This document shows positions 26,596-36,113 of a stretch of 64,000 bases of DNA, in pieces (position 1 is the first letter of the stretch; every line of letters begins with the position of its first letter). Under the pieces are notes generated by a model, which was not told the origin of the DNA, ran no database searches, and saw only the letters and a program-made list of their open reading frames with translations. Source of the DNA: Dyadobacter pollutisoli. GTDB taxonomy: Bacteria; Bacteroidota; Bacteroidia; Cytophagales; Spirosomataceae. Location of the stretch: positions 5,668,001 to 5,732,000 of the forward strand of contig NZ_CP112998.1 of NCBI RefSeq assembly GCF_026625565.1, read 5' to 3'. The translations under genes were made by a program, and so were the position numbers.

Positions 26596-29500
26596 TTAAG
26601 CGTGTTCTTTTTTCTCTTCTGCTTTCGCGGCAACATCCTTGTTCCGAACCTTGGTCAGGTAAGAAACCTGCGGACGTACATTGATTTCTTCCAGCATATG
26701 GAAAGCGCGTCCTTCACGCTCAACCTCCAGAAGTTTGGAGATTTTGCTTTCAGGATCGTTCATATCTCCGAAAGTGATGGCATTTGTGGGGCAAGACGAT
26801 GCACAAGCTACATTTACCTCTCCATCAACAATGCGTCTTCTCTCTTTTTTAGCAGTCAATTTAGCATCTTGTATTTTGTGGACGCACATTGAGCACTTCT
26901 CTATAACTCCGCGTGATCTTACGGTTACATCAGGATTGATGGCCATTTTACCCAGATCATTGTTAAAGTTGTAATCGAAGTTATCGTTATCAAAATATTT
27001 GAACCAGTTGAAACGACGTACTTTATAAGGGCAGTTATTTGCGCAATATCTTGTACCTACACAACGGTTGTAAGTCATTTGGTTTAAACCTTCCGAACTG
27101 TGCGTTGTTGCCAACACCGGACATACAGTCTCGCAAGGAGCATTGTTACAATGTTGGCACATCATTGGCTGGAATGTTACCTCAGGATTTTCCGAAGCTA
27201 TTTCCAATCCTCTTAAGTCTTCAACATCTGCATCACTGCTATAATATCTGTCAATACGCAGCCAGTGCATTTCGCGGCTGTTAATAATTTCCTGACGTCC
27301 TACAACCGGAATATTATTTTCTGCCTGGCAACTAACCACACAGGACCCGCAACCAAAACAAGTGTTTAGGTCAATTACAAGGCCCCATGAATGGTTTTTA
27401 TACTTATGACCATTCCAAAGAGACAGATCCGTCGCGTCTACTGTTCCTTCTGAAGTCTGGATTTGAGGAACAAACCTACCGGCAAGTGGATCCTTCTGGA
27501 AGTGAGAAAGCACCGTTTCCTGCAAAACCGATTTACGGTTCATTACAGTATTATGCGTTTGGGTTTGAGCGATTTCTCTTGTTTCACCAGTTTTGGAAAC
27601 AGTCACTTCTCCGGGAGCGAATGACAAGAATCCTTCCGAAAACGATGCGAATGGATAAACATTCTTACCGACTCCGTTGGCTGACTTACCTGCCTTCTCA
27701 CGACCGTATCCAATTGCTACTGCCACTGTCCCGTGAGCAAGGCCTGGTTGAATAATTACCGGTACCTCAATTGACTTACCTTTCAATTCAACTTTAACAA
27801 TATCGCCCTGCACTACGCCAAGCTCTGTTGCTGTTTTCTGCGAAAGGCCTGCATGGTTGTCCCAGCATGCTTTTGTAACCGGTTCGGGGAGTTCTTGCAA
27901 CCAAGGGTTGTTTGCTGCCGATCCATTACCTATACCCACATTTTCAAATATCGCAAGCTCAATGCCAGTCGAACTTGCCTTATATTTTTTGGCGATGCTT
28001 GCCGCTGCTGCATCTACATTTCCCGTAAATGTCGCTGCTGATGGCGCTACCGCACGATTGCTTGTAAACACACCGTCGTGCAAAGATTGTATCCAGAATT
28101 TCTCAAAATCTCCGGTACCACCTTGTGTATAAATATTTTGTCTCCAGTAAGACTTGATATACTCGTGAAAGTCAGATTGTAAACCTGCCCACTTCAACAA
28201 GCTGGTCTGAGCCTGACGTGTACTGAATATCAAACTGATAGTCGGTTGACCCAAGCTATAAAATCCAGCCTTTGGTTCTGCATCGCTCCATGCTTCCAGG
28301 TAGTGAGGCGCAGGGCAGATATATTTCAGAAGTGATGAAGTTTCATCCGCACGATCATTGAAAGAAACTCCCAACGCTACTTTTGGCAATGCCGAAGCAA
28401 GCTCCGCACCACGAGGGTGATCGTACACAGGGTTAGCACCGTAAACAATTACAGCTGCCACTTTTCCTCCTTTAACTTCGTCAACGAATTCATTCATTGC
28501 GATGTCATTTCCTTGACGGAGATAAACAGGATTGTCGATATCAATGGTTGATCCGTAGCTTCCAAGCAAACTGTTCAGCGCGTTAACCACAACTTGAACC
28601 GAAGGATCATTAATACCACAAACAACCAGAGCTTGTCCCTTTGCAGCTACCAGTTCGGCAGCAGCTTTATCCAGGTTTGCAACTTCGATAGCTGAGGCTG
28701 TGATGCTCTTTCCACCAAGTTTGGCAGCTACTTTATTATATAATGCAGTAACAACCAATCCCAATTGAGAAGGCTTAACAGCAGTACGATAGTCCGCATT
28801 TGATCCAGTCAATGACAAGATTGCCTCAAACTGGTAGTGTCGCGACATTTCTTTTTTTCCTTCTTTCGCACTACCTACTACACGTGTTGCGGCAAATTGA
28901 GAAGAGTATGTTTCAGGAGCAATCCATGTTCCAAGAAAATCGGCGTCAATGCCTACAACTAGTTTTGCCTTGCTGAAATCGTAAGAAGGCAAAACTGCTT
29001 TCCCAAATGAAAGCTCATTCCCCTTTACTATTGCAGAAGAAGAGTTAGCATCATAAGTAACATGCTTTGTAGTAGGATATTTTGCCGTAAAATCGGCGAT
29101 AACCGCTTTTGTAGAAGGACTTAAAATTGTCGGAGAAATAATCCTGATAGCTCCGCCTTTTGAAGAGATAGACGTAAGTTGTTCCAGTATCTCCTTGTCA
29201 ACTGTATCCCAGCTAACTTTTGTATCGTCCCCTTTCTTAGGACCTTTTAATTTTTCGTTATCATATAATCCCAGCAGAGATGCATGAGCACGGGCGCTAA
29301 CGCCATATGATGCATTCGATAGTGAATTACTTTCAATTTTTATGGGTCGGCCTTCACGGGTCTTAACCAGAATGCTTGCATAGTCACCACCTTCAGCGTA
29401 AGTCGAAGCGTACCAGTTTGCTATCGTTGGAAACTCTCCTTCTGGCTTATTTACGTAAGGTATTGCTTTTTTTACCGGTGTTTCACAAGCAGCCAAAGAT

Positions 29501-29688
29501 ACCGCTGCCATTCCAAAGCCAAGTACTTTCAGAAAATCACGACGATGAGTACCTCCGCCGTCCACCAGACTTTCATATTGTCCTTCAGTTGGCGCAGCGG
29601 CAAACTCCGAGCTTGCTTCTTTTACAAACTTCTCATCGTTCCGCAGCTCTTCAAGTCCCCGCCAGTATCTTTTATTAGTATTTTCCAT
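26596..29688 (-). CDS. actB: Alternative complex III subunit ActB (molybdopterin-oxidoreductase-like/iron-sulfur fusion)
   Basis: 1,030 aa from the ATG at 29688; a TTG four codons upstream is less likely. The N terminus has a Tat-like THRRDFLKVLGFGMAAVSLAA signal region (RR at 49-50). Residues about 70-740 resemble a molybdopterin oxidoreductase, a domain known to lack Mo in this family. The C-terminal part (about 785-1000) is a ferredoxin-like electron wire with Cys groups CFGCGSCVVSCQ, CQHCNNAPCETVCP, CVGTRYCANNCP and CSMCVHK...CASSCP, enough for four clusters. Periplasmic, between ActC and ActA. Confidence 0.95.
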   Translation of the reverse strand: MENTNKRYWRGLEELRNDEKFVKEASSEFAAAPTEGQYESLVDGGGTHRRDFLKVLGFGMAAVSLAACETPVKKAIPYVNKPEGEFPTIANWYASTYAEGGDYASILVKTREGRPIKIESNSLSNASYGVSARAHASLLGLYDNEKLKGPKKGDDTKVSWDTVDKEILEQLTSISSKGGAIRIISPTILSPSTKAVIADFTAKYPTTKHVTYDANSSSAIVKGNELSFGKAVLPSYDFSKAKLVVGIDADFLGTWIAPETYSSQFAATRVVGSAKEGKKEMSRHYQFEAILSLTGSNADYRTAVKPSQLGLVVTALYNKVAAKLGGKSITASAIEVANLDKAAAELVAAKGQALVVCGINDPSVQVVVNALNSLLGSYGSTIDIDNPVYLRQGNDIAMNEFVDEVKGGKVAAVIVYGANPVYDHPRGAELASALPKVALGVSFNDRADETSSLLKYICPAPHYLEAWSDAEPKAGFYSLGQPTISLIFSTRQAQTSLLKWAGLQSDFHEYIKSYWRQNIYTQGGTGDFEKFWIQSLHDGVFTSNRAVAPSAATFTGNVDAAAASIAKKYKASSTGIELAIFENVGIGNGSAANNPWLQELPEPVTKACWDNHAGLSQKTATELGVVQGDIVKVELKGKSIEVPVIIQPGLAHGTVAVAIGYGREKAGKSANGVGKNVYPFASFSEGFLSFAPGEVTVSKTGETREIAQTQTHNTVMNRKSVLQETVLSHFQKDPLAGRFVPQIQTSEGTVDATDLSLWNGHKYKNHSWGLVIDLNTCFGCGSCVVSCQAENNIPVVGRQEIINSREMHWLRIDRYYSSDADVEDLRGLEIASENPEVTFQPMMCQHCNNAPCETVCPVLATTHSSEGLNQMTYNRCVGTRYCANNCPYKVRRFNWFKYFDNDNFDYNFNNDLGKMAINPDVTVRSRGVIEKCSMCVHKIQDAKLTAKKERRRIVDGEVNVACASSCPTNAITFGDMNDPESKISKLLEVEREGRAFHMLEEINVRPQVSYLTKVRNKDVAAKAEEKKEHA

Positions 29689-29736
29689 AAAACTATTCAA
29701 TACAAATGAGTTGTATCAGGTATTAATTTCTATTGA

Positions 29737-31020
29737 TTAATAGTGGCATTTAGAACATTCCAAACCACCTATATCAGCTACTTTGAGAGCTTCTTTACTT
29801 TCAGATGCATGAAGCTGTACCAGCTTATCGTAATACTGATTGTCTTTTGTATTTACTTCTGTTTTACGGTGACAATCAATACACCATCCCATCGTCAATG
29901 ACGAACGTTGTTGTATCACTTCCATTTTTTCAACTTCACCGTGGCAATTCTGGCATTCCAATCCGCCAACATTTACGTGTTGTGCGTGGTTAAAATACGC
30001 CAAGTCTGGAAGGTTATGAACTCTTACCCATTCAATCGGCTGATTGTTTTCAATGGAAGTATAAATTTTCTGAATTTCAGGAGATTCCTTTTTGATAACA
30101 CCGTGGCAGTTCATACAAATGTTAGCCGAAGGAATGTGCGCAGATTTACCACGATTAACCCCTGTGTGGCAATAGTTACAATCTATCTTGTATTCACCCG
30201 CGTGCAGTTTATGAGAGAATGTAATTGGCTGCTTAGGAGCATATCCTTGCTGAACACCTACACTATACGCACCGTCGATGGTTGCTTTCAATACTAAAAG
30301 AACAAAAATCCAAAGTGTAGCAGATCTGATAGCAGGATCCGTCGATATCTTTTTCAATGAAGCTCCGAACCGTGTCATGAAGTCAGGCTTGCCAGCTTCT
30401 TCTGTTTCTCCGGTAACAGCCTTAGACAGCAATGATACGATTACCAGTAAGACACCCAGTACCAATACCATTACAACAACCAGTGCCGCCAGTACAATAA
30501 CAAATAGGTCAGATGGCGCGCCGCCCTTTTCATCGCCTGAGGCTGATGCAGCCGCTCCGCCACCAGCAGCCGCTGTCGCAGGAGCAGCAGTTGCCGCTTT
30601 GTCCACATATGCAAAAATCCCCTTGATATCATCATCTGATAAATTAGGGAAGCTTGTCATCTGAGCTTTGGCATACTCATTGTAGATTTTGACAGCATAA
30701 GGATCGCCGGAAGCAATCACTGCCTGAGAATTACGAACCCATTTGGATAGCCAGGCAAAATCGTGACGTGAGCTGGCACCTTTCAATCCGGGACCAACCA
30801 CTCGCTCATCAGTCGGAGCATGGCACTGAGCACAATTGTTTTTGAAAATCGTTTCGCCCTTAGCAGCATCGCCTCCACCTGCGGGAGCTGCGGCGGTGCT
30901 ATCTTGTGCAAATACTAAGTTTGGTACACTTAATAGGAGAGCTATGGCGATAGCTACAAAAGTTTTTGAGTAACTAAAGAAGGAACAAAACTTAGCGTCC
31001 TTTCGGAATGGTATATTCAT
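29737..31020 (-). CDS. actA: Alternative complex III subunit ActA, six-heme cytochrome c
   Basis: 427 aa from the ATG at 31020. Signal anchor at about 20-38. A monoheme cytochrome c domain (CAQCH at 63-67) is followed by an Ala/Gly linker and two membrane segments (about 171-197 and 233-250). A pentaheme domain comes next: CNYCH 281-285, CMNCH 302-306, CQNCH 356-360, CIDCH 380-384, CSKCH 422-426, the last at the extreme C terminus. Six heme sites in all. First gene of the act-cox operon, with a consensus promoter about 29 bases upstream. Confidence 0.95.
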   Translation of the reverse strand: MNIPFRKDAKFCSFFSYSKTFVAIAIALLLSVPNLVFAQDSTAAAPAGGGDAAKGETIFKNNCAQCHAPTDERVVGPGLKGASSRHDFAWLSKWVRNSQAVIASGDPYAVKIYNEYAKAQMTSFPNLSDDDIKGIFAYVDKAATAAPATAAAGGGAAASASGDEKGGAPSDLFVIVLAALVVVMVLVLGVLLVIVSLLSKAVTGETEEAGKPDFMTRFGASLKKISTDPAIRSATLWIFVLLVLKATIDGAYSVGVQQGYAPKQPITFSHKLHAGEYKIDCNYCHTGVNRGKSAHIPSANICMNCHGVIKKESPEIQKIYTSIENNQPIEWVRVHNLPDLAYFNHAQHVNVGGLECQNCHGEVEKMEVIQQRSSLTMGWCIDCHRKTEVNTKDNQYYDKLVQLHASESKEALKVADIGGLECSKCHY

Positions 31021-31048
31021 AATCAACTATTCATTATTCTTCAACAGA

Positions 31049-31080
31049 CAAAACTAGTTCACGTTTTTTTATCCACAAAA
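31049..31080 (-). promoter_or_regulatory. Promoter of the act-cox respiratory operon
   Basis: Minus strand: TTTTG (31080-31076), exactly 19 bases, then TAGTTTTG (31056-31049). A complete match to the Bacteroidota TTTG-N19-TAnnTTTG consensus. It predicts a leader of about 25 bases before the actA ATG. Confidence 0.8.
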
Positions 31081-31191
31081 GTATTTCAGGGATATTTTAA
31101 ACCGCCTTCTTATTTATAATTTGTCTAATTTGTAGCGTTAATTCTAATTTAATCTCGTCTTAGTCAGGGGCTGATTTTCAGATATTTAACA

Positions 31192-31246
31192 AAAAAAATA
31201 CCATTTGGAAACCCTTGTTGAAGTTTCTGCCAAATGGTATTTTTTA
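31192..31246. terminator. Strong, probably bidirectional terminator after tRNA-Cys
   Basis: AAAAATACCATTTGG and its reverse complement form a stem of about 15 bp (31193-31208 with 31230-31245), with a 21-base loop and A/T runs on both sides. It separates the rpsA-tRNA-Cys transcript from the act operon promoter. Confidence 0.85.
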
Positions 31247-31296
31247 AGTATTTATTTGTGCGCTCAAATATTAAAAAAGCACAACTTTTGTAAGTG

Positions 31297-31367
31297 AGGT
31301 TCCGAGCGGATTCGAACCGCTGTACGAGGTTTTGCAGACCTCTGCCTAGCCACTCGGCCACGGAACC
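31297..31367 (-). tRNA. tRNA-Cys (GCA)
   Basis: A 71-base cloverleaf with acceptor GGTTCCG/CGGAACC, discriminator T, anticodon arm AGGT-CTGCAAA-ACCT (anticodon GCA), and T-loop GTTCGAATC. No encoded CCA. It lies 85 bases after rpsA on the same strand and may share its transcript. Confidence 0.95.
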
Positions 31368-31452
31368 AAATTTGGATTAGCTGCCGTCCAAAAGGCTGAC
31401 AGCTAATCCGGGTGCAAAAGTATTAAAAAAACTTTCTACTTCGCACTATTGT

Positions 31453-33273
31453 TTATTTTTTTCCTTTCTTTTCGCTCTCTTCCATCTGTTCTTTCAAAGC
31501 AGAAAGAACGCTAAGATCTCCAAAAGTGGATTTCTCTGCTTCCTTGCTGGATGAAGTCTCAGTTGTTGCAGCTGCTTTCGGAGAAGATGCTTTTGCAGGC
31601 TTATCTTCTTTCTTTTCCTCCGAAGCTGGGGCAGCTTTCACTTTCGAGTGAGTCAAAACGATTTTCTTCTCGTCTTTCAGGAATTCAAGTACTGTAAAGT
31701 CAAGACTTTCGCCTACTTCTGCAACTGTACCATCTTCTTTCGTCAGATTTTTGATAGCTGAAACGCCTTCGATTCCGTAAGGAAGTTCAAGAGTTGCAAA
31801 CTTATCGCCTTTTGCAACGATCGTAGATTTATGAACAGAACCAACTTCAAAGATGCTTTCGAAAGTATCCCATGGGTTCTCTTCCAATTGCTTGTGACCA
31901 AGAGCCAGACGACGGTTGTCAGCGTCTAGTTCAAGAACAACTACTTCCAGTTCGTCATTTACTTTCACGAAGTCAGAAGGATGTTTGATTTTCTTAGTCC
32001 AAGAAAGATCTGAAACGTGTACAAGACCGTCGATACCTTCTTCAAGCTCGATGAACAAACCGAAGTTAGTAAGGTTACGAACAACACCTTTGTGACGTGT
32101 TCCAATCGCATATTTCTCTTTCAACGAAGCTTGTGTCCAAGGATCTTCTGTCAATTGCTTAATACCAAGAGACATTTTGCGCTCGTTACGATCCAGTGTC
32201 AATACTACTGCACTGATCTCGTCATTTACGTTCATGAACTCCTGAGGATTGCGCAGGTGCTGAGACCATGACATTTCAGAAACGTGGATCAAACCTTCAA
32301 CACCTGGTTTAATTTCAAGGAATGCACCGTAATCAGCTACATTGACGATACGTCCAGTAACTTTCGATCCAACCTGGATTTCTTCTGCCAGTGAATCCCA
32401 TGGGTGAGACTGAAGTTGTTTTAAACCAAGAGAGATACGTTTTTTCTCTTCGTCGAAATCCAGAACAACCACGTTCAATTTCTGATCCAATGCAAGCAGG
32501 TCAGATGGATGGTTGATACGGCCCCATGAAATATCGGTAATGTGCAAAAGACCATCTACACCACCAAGATCGATGAACACACCGAAGTTTGTCATGTTCT
32601 TGATAACGCCTTCCAATACCTGACCTTTTTCAAGGTTGTTCAGGATTTGCTGACGTTGTGCTTCAAGATCTTTTTCAATCAATATTTTGTGAGAAACTAC
32701 AACGTTGTCATTTGCATAGTTGATTTTCACAACTTTAACTTCCATACGCTTTCCAACAAAAATGTCGAAATCACGAATTGGTTTCACGTCAATCTGTGAA
32801 CCTGGCAAGAAAGCCTCAATACCAAATATATCAACGATAAGACCTCCTTTGGTTCTTCTCTTCACATTAGCATCGATAACCACATCCTCGTCAAACGATT
32901 TCTGAATGTTATCCCATGCAGTAATAACTTTTGCTTTCTTGCGCGAAAGAACAAGCTGACCTTGTGCGTCCTCCTGGTTCTCTACGTAAACTTCCACTTC
33001 GTCGCCGATTTTCATTCCCGGCAAGTCACGGAATTCATTGGATGAAACGATACCATCAGATTTGAAACCGATGTTAAGGATCACCTCACGGTCTGTAATT
33101 CCAACTACAACACCTTTTACTACTTCTTTTTCCTGTACAGGAGAAATGGTAGTCTCATACATTTGTTCCAGACGATCGCGGTCAGCAGTTGAATAACCTG
33201 TACCGAAACCTTTGTCTGCTGCTTTATCCCAATCGAAATCAGGAAGTGGTTGATTTTGTTTTTCCTTAGACAT
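31453..33273 (-). CDS. rpsA: 30S ribosomal protein S1
   Basis: RNA-binding protein that helps load mRNA on the 30S subunit. 606 aa with six S1 (OB-fold) domains at about 48-117, 134-200, 220-290, 305-375, 390-460 and 477-545; domains 3-5 show the repeating NFGVFIDLGGVDGLLHITDI type sequence and end in the ISLGLKQL-type linker. A Lys/Glu/Ser/Ala-rich tail (about 550-606) is probably disordered. A -7-like TAATTTTG box lies at 33370-33363 with no clear -33 box. Confidence 0.97.
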   Translation of the reverse strand: MSKEKQNQPLPDFDWDKAADKGFGTGYSTADRDRLEQMYETTISPVQEKEVVKGVVVGITDREVILNIGFKSDGIVSSNEFRDLPGMKIGDEVEVYVENQEDAQGQLVLSRKKAKVITAWDNIQKSFDEDVVIDANVKRRTKGGLIVDIFGIEAFLPGSQIDVKPIRDFDIFVGKRMEVKVVKINYANDNVVVSHKILIEKDLEAQRQQILNNLEKGQVLEGVIKNMTNFGVFIDLGGVDGLLHITDISWGRINHPSDLLALDQKLNVVVLDFDEEKKRISLGLKQLQSHPWDSLAEEIQVGSKVTGRIVNVADYGAFLEIKPGVEGLIHVSEMSWSQHLRNPQEFMNVNDEISAVVLTLDRNERKMSLGIKQLTEDPWTQASLKEKYAIGTRHKGVVRNLTNFGLFIELEEGIDGLVHVSDLSWTKKIKHPSDFVKVNDELEVVVLELDADNRRLALGHKQLEENPWDTFESIFEVGSVHKSTIVAKGDKFATLELPYGIEGVSAIKNLTKEDGTVAEVGESLDFTVLEFLKDEKKIVLTHSKVKAAPASEEKKEDKPAKASSPKAAATTETSSSKEAEKSTFGDLSVLSALKEQMEESEKKGKK

Positions 33274-33481
33274 AAATAGGAATTATCGCTCTGGAATACA
33301 TCAGCTCACGAGCTAAATAGCTGAAAATTAGTTAAACAAGTATTTTTTGAAAAATTAGAGCGCAAAATTATGACTTTTCAAATGCAATTCCATAGCCAGA
33401 GGGGAATTTATTTGAAAATAACGGAGAATCAGGCAATTGACAGCCTGGCAATGTATTACGAAGGAAAAATATTGGACAGGA

Positions 33482-33991
33482 TTAATAGCTTCTTTCCTTC
33501 ACGCCCAGGTATGGCATCCATTCATCGTCGGCCAAACCTGAAAAATCACGAATGAACATTAAAAAAGAAGGCCGGAAAGGGCGCTGCCGCAATGGCATGT
33601 CTACCTCCTCCGGCGTATGATCACCTTTTCTTGAATTACACCTTTTACAGGCGGTGGCAAGATTATCCCAGGTTGTTTTCCCTCCTCTTGACTTCGGGAT
33701 TACATGGTCGAGTGTGAGATTATCATGCGTTCCGCAGTATTGACATCGGTTACCGTCCCGTTTAAACAGGTTTTGCCTGGTCATGACCACACCTTTGTAC
33801 GGAATATGTATGTAGCGATGTAAACGGATAACAATGGGCATGGGGAATTGATCATTGACAGTCCGAAGGTAATGTCGTGGAGATTCGGCCAACATTTCGG
33901 CCTTATTCATGTAGACTAGCAAAAACGCCTTTGGAACTGTGCAAACACTTAACGCACTATAATCTTGATTAAGAACCAGTACTTTACCCAT
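33482..33991 (-). CDS. HNH endonuclease domain protein
   Basis: 169 aa from the ATG at 33991; a TTG nine codons upstream is less likely. The N-terminal half (KVLVLNQDYSALSVCTVPKA) precedes an HNH domain at about 90-140: zinc cysteines in CQYC and CKRC, and catalytic LTLDHVIPKSRGGKTTWDNL. This compact form is widespread in bacterial chromosomes without a known role and is not clearly part of a restriction system. It stands alone between rpsA and smpB. Confidence 0.88.
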   Translation of the reverse strand: MGKVLVLNQDYSALSVCTVPKAFLLVYMNKAEMLAESPRHYLRTVNDQFPMPIVIRLHRYIHIPYKGVVMTRQNLFKRDGNRCQYCGTHDNLTLDHVIPKSRGGKTTWDNLATACKRCNSRKGDHTPEEVDMPLRQRPFRPSFLMFIRDFSGLADDEWMPYLGVKERSY

Positions 33992-34130
33992 GTGCCCTGT
34001 GGTAGTTAATTCCGACAATATAGGAATTTTTTACCAAAATAAACGCTCTCTTTATTTCAAATATTGTGAAAAGATATTGTCAAAAGAGGCATTCTATTAC
34101 AGGTTTACGGTTTTCACAAATCGCTGACCG

Positions 34131-34589
34131 TTAGTAGTTAATGCGGTCAGTTTCGCGTTTTATATCTCTCTCCTTGATCGTGTCCCGTTTATCGTAAAGC
34201 TTTTTACCTTTGGCCAACGCAATGTGCAACTTGGCAAACCCCCGCTCACTGGTGAATAATCTCACCGGGATAATGGTTTGCCCCTGATCTTTAAGCCCTT
34301 CTATCAACTTCTTGCGCTCCCGCTTGGTAATCAACAGTTTCCGGTCACGCATAGGATCGTGATTATAATGTGTACCCTCGGTATATGGTGAAATGTGCAG
34401 GCTGCGTATGAATAGCTCTCCATCCATAAACAGGCAGTAGGCATCCTGAAAATTCACCTTTCCCTGTCTGATAGATTTGATCTCGGTACCCGTCAAGGAG
34501 ATACCGGCCGTGAAATCTTCCAGGAAAAAGTATTCGAATGACGCCCGCCTGTTCTTTATATCTACTTTTTTAACTATTTTTTCTGACAT
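34131..34589 (-). CDS. smpB: SsrA-binding protein SmpB
   Basis: Binds tmRNA and brings it to stalled ribosomes. 152 aa from the ATG at 34589 (MSEKIVKKVDIKNRRASFEY). Core motifs: LTGTEIKSIRQGKVNFQDAY and a basic C-terminal tail (AKGKKLYDKRDTIKERDIKR) that enters the mRNA channel. It is divergent from the small secreted-protein gene at 34652, and a consensus promoter lies just upstream. Confidence 0.97.
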   Translation of the reverse strand: MSEKIVKKVDIKNRRASFEYFFLEDFTAGISLTGTEIKSIRQGKVNFQDAYCLFMDGELFIRSLHISPYTEGTHYNHDPMRDRKLLITKRERKKLIEGLKDQGQTIIPVRLFTSERGFAKLHIALAKGKKLYDKRDTIKERDIKRETDRINY

Positions 34590-34617
34590 ATTAATTCTCT
34601 GAATTAGCAAAGAGCAT

Positions 34618-34648
34618 CAAAATTAAGTTTTTGTTAAAACTATACCAA
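34618..34648 (-). promoter_or_regulatory. Promoter of smpB
   Basis: Minus strand: TTG (34648-34646), 20 bases, then TAATTTTG (34625-34618), a good match to the Bacteroidota consensus. Transcription would start near 34613, giving a leader of about 24 bases. Confidence 0.6.
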
Positions 34649-34651
34649 TAA

Positions 34652-35131
34652 ATGAAAAATCACGCACGTATGAACTGTTTAAGATTTGCTCTGTTATTTA
34701 CCGCCTTTATTTTATCCGCCAAAAGCGGTATTTGCCAAAAGTATGACCCTGGCATTATGGGAACCGTAGATGCCCTTTTCGACGGAATGCGTGCAGGAGA
34801 TTCTTCGAAAGTACGAAGTGTCTTTACCTACGGAAGCACTATGATGTCGGTCCCGGAAAATCCCAAGGACTCTGTTGCATTAAAAAAAGTTTCGATAGAT
34901 GGGTTTGTAAAAGCAGTTGGCAAACCTCATTCAGAAGTATGGAATGAACAAATATACGACGTGAAGATTTCAGTAGATGGGCCTATGGCAATTGTCTGGG
35001 CCCCTTACAAATTCTTTTTGACAGATAAGTTTTCACATTGTGGGGTCAATGTTTTTACATTAATCCAAATCAAAAACGAATGGAAAATTTCTTCCATTAT
35101 TGATACGCGTAGAAAAGACGTTTGCCGGTAA
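34652..35131 (+). CDS. Secreted NTF2-like (SnoaL/lumazine-binding type) protein, function unknown
   Basis: 159 aa. The signal peptide covers about 1-28 (RFALLFTAFILSAKSGICQ). The mature part has the layout of an NTF2-like fold: an N-terminal helix (TVDALFDGMRAGDSSKVRSV), a middle region, and C-terminal strands (GPMAIVWAPYKFFL, NVFTLIQIKNEWKISSIIDT). No catalytic residue set is evident. Divergent from smpB and convergent with the radical SAM gene. Confidence 0.75.
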   Translation: MKNHARMNCLRFALLFTAFILSAKSGICQKYDPGIMGTVDALFDGMRAGDSSKVRSVFTYGSTMMSVPENPKDSVALKKVSIDGFVKAVGKPHSEVWNEQIYDVKISVDGPMAIVWAPYKFFLTDKFSHCGVNVFTLIQIKNEWKISSIIDTRRKDVCR

Positions 35132-35134
35132 GTT

Positions 35135-36112
35135 TTAAAACCTTACCATTTGCTTCCAGGTACCTTTCATGCGATTGTATTTGATCGTACTGGGAAGTGC
35201 TTTCCACCAGTACTTATTCATTTCGACGGCAAATGAAGGCTGCATATAACAATTGATCGCACAGCTCTCGCATGCAGGAAGGCGCCCTTCCAATGCGACC
35301 AGTTTCTGAACCTCATCGGAATGATATAGATCGAAAAGTTTTCCATCGATTGGAAAATCCTTCAATCCTAAATGATAGCAAGGTAAAACGAGCTTGTTTT
35401 CAGGAGAAATAACAATGGTCGTACTGGCGGCTTTGCAAACAGGATCGTCTACATGATTACCTCCGTCGATCCTGAGCTGGATGAATGCCTCATTGAGATA
35501 CACATTCTTCTGCTTACCCCACCAAAGCAACTCATTCAATGCTTCCTTCGAAAGATTGGAGCCTACATTGTTATATTCAAAAACAGGATTGAGTATCAGT
35601 ACCAAATTATTCGGCAAGCAAACCTCTTCCCATAACTGACGGATCTTGCTGACATTGTCTTCAAAAACAGTGAAAATAATGTCAGGCCGCTCGCCAAAAG
35701 ATTTGGCGATTTCAATAGACTCCATCACCTTGTCGAAGCATTTGACCCCTCTCGATTTATCATGCTCATCCCGATCCGGCGAATCCAGCGAGAAATGCAG
35801 CATATCAATCAGGCCGCGAAGCTTCTCCGCTTGCTTGGGATAAAGCAGCCCATTGCTGGTCACGGTGGTGATCATGCCATGGGCTTTGGCTTCCTTCAAC
35901 AGCAAATCCAGTTGTCGGTGCAACAACGGCTCGCCTCCGGTGAAGTCAATTACTTTAACCCCGAGCTGCTTTAAATCCCTTAAATTTTCTCTTAGATTTT
36001 CAACGGTAATGTATGGCGAAGGTTTTTCCCAGATATCACAGAAACTGCATGACGCATTGCAACGGTATGTTACATAGTAATTACACAGGACCGGATGGGA
36101 TACCAAACGCAT
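35135..36112 (-). CDS. Radical SAM protein with C-terminal SPASM-like cysteines, substrate unknown
   Basis: 325 aa. The 4Fe-4S/SAM motif CNASCSFC is at about 18-25, the SAM-binding VIDFTGGEPLLHRQ at about 55, and TVTSNGLL follows. The C-terminal part has further cysteines (VCKAA, LPCYH and CESCAINCYM), consistent with an auxiliary cluster, and ends in a basic Trp-rich tail. It starts one base after the accD stop, so it is translationally tied to accD. No peptide precursor gene is seen next to it. It may modify a lipid or carrier, or may simply be co-transcribed (inference). Confidence 0.85.
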   Translation of the reverse strand: MRLVSHPVLCNYYVTYRCNASCSFCDIWEKPSPYITVENLRENLRDLKQLGVKVIDFTGGEPLLHRQLDLLLKEAKAHGMITTVTSNGLLYPKQAEKLRGLIDMLHFSLDSPDRDEHDKSRGVKCFDKVMESIEIAKSFGERPDIIFTVFEDNVSKIRQLWEEVCLPNNLVLILNPVFEYNNVGSNLSKEALNELLWWGKQKNVYLNEAFIQLRIDGGNHVDDPVCKAASTTIVISPENKLVLPCYHLGLKDFPIDGKLFDLYHSDEVQKLVALEGRLPACESCAINCYMQPSFAVEMNKYWWKALPSTIKYNRMKGTWKQMVRF

Positions 36113-36113
36113 A

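Noticed and set aside
33370..33555. A 61-aa open frame between rpsA and the HNH gene on the plus strand
   Set aside because: It overlaps the end of the HNH gene and has no recognisable domain; the region is better read as the rpsA upstream region.
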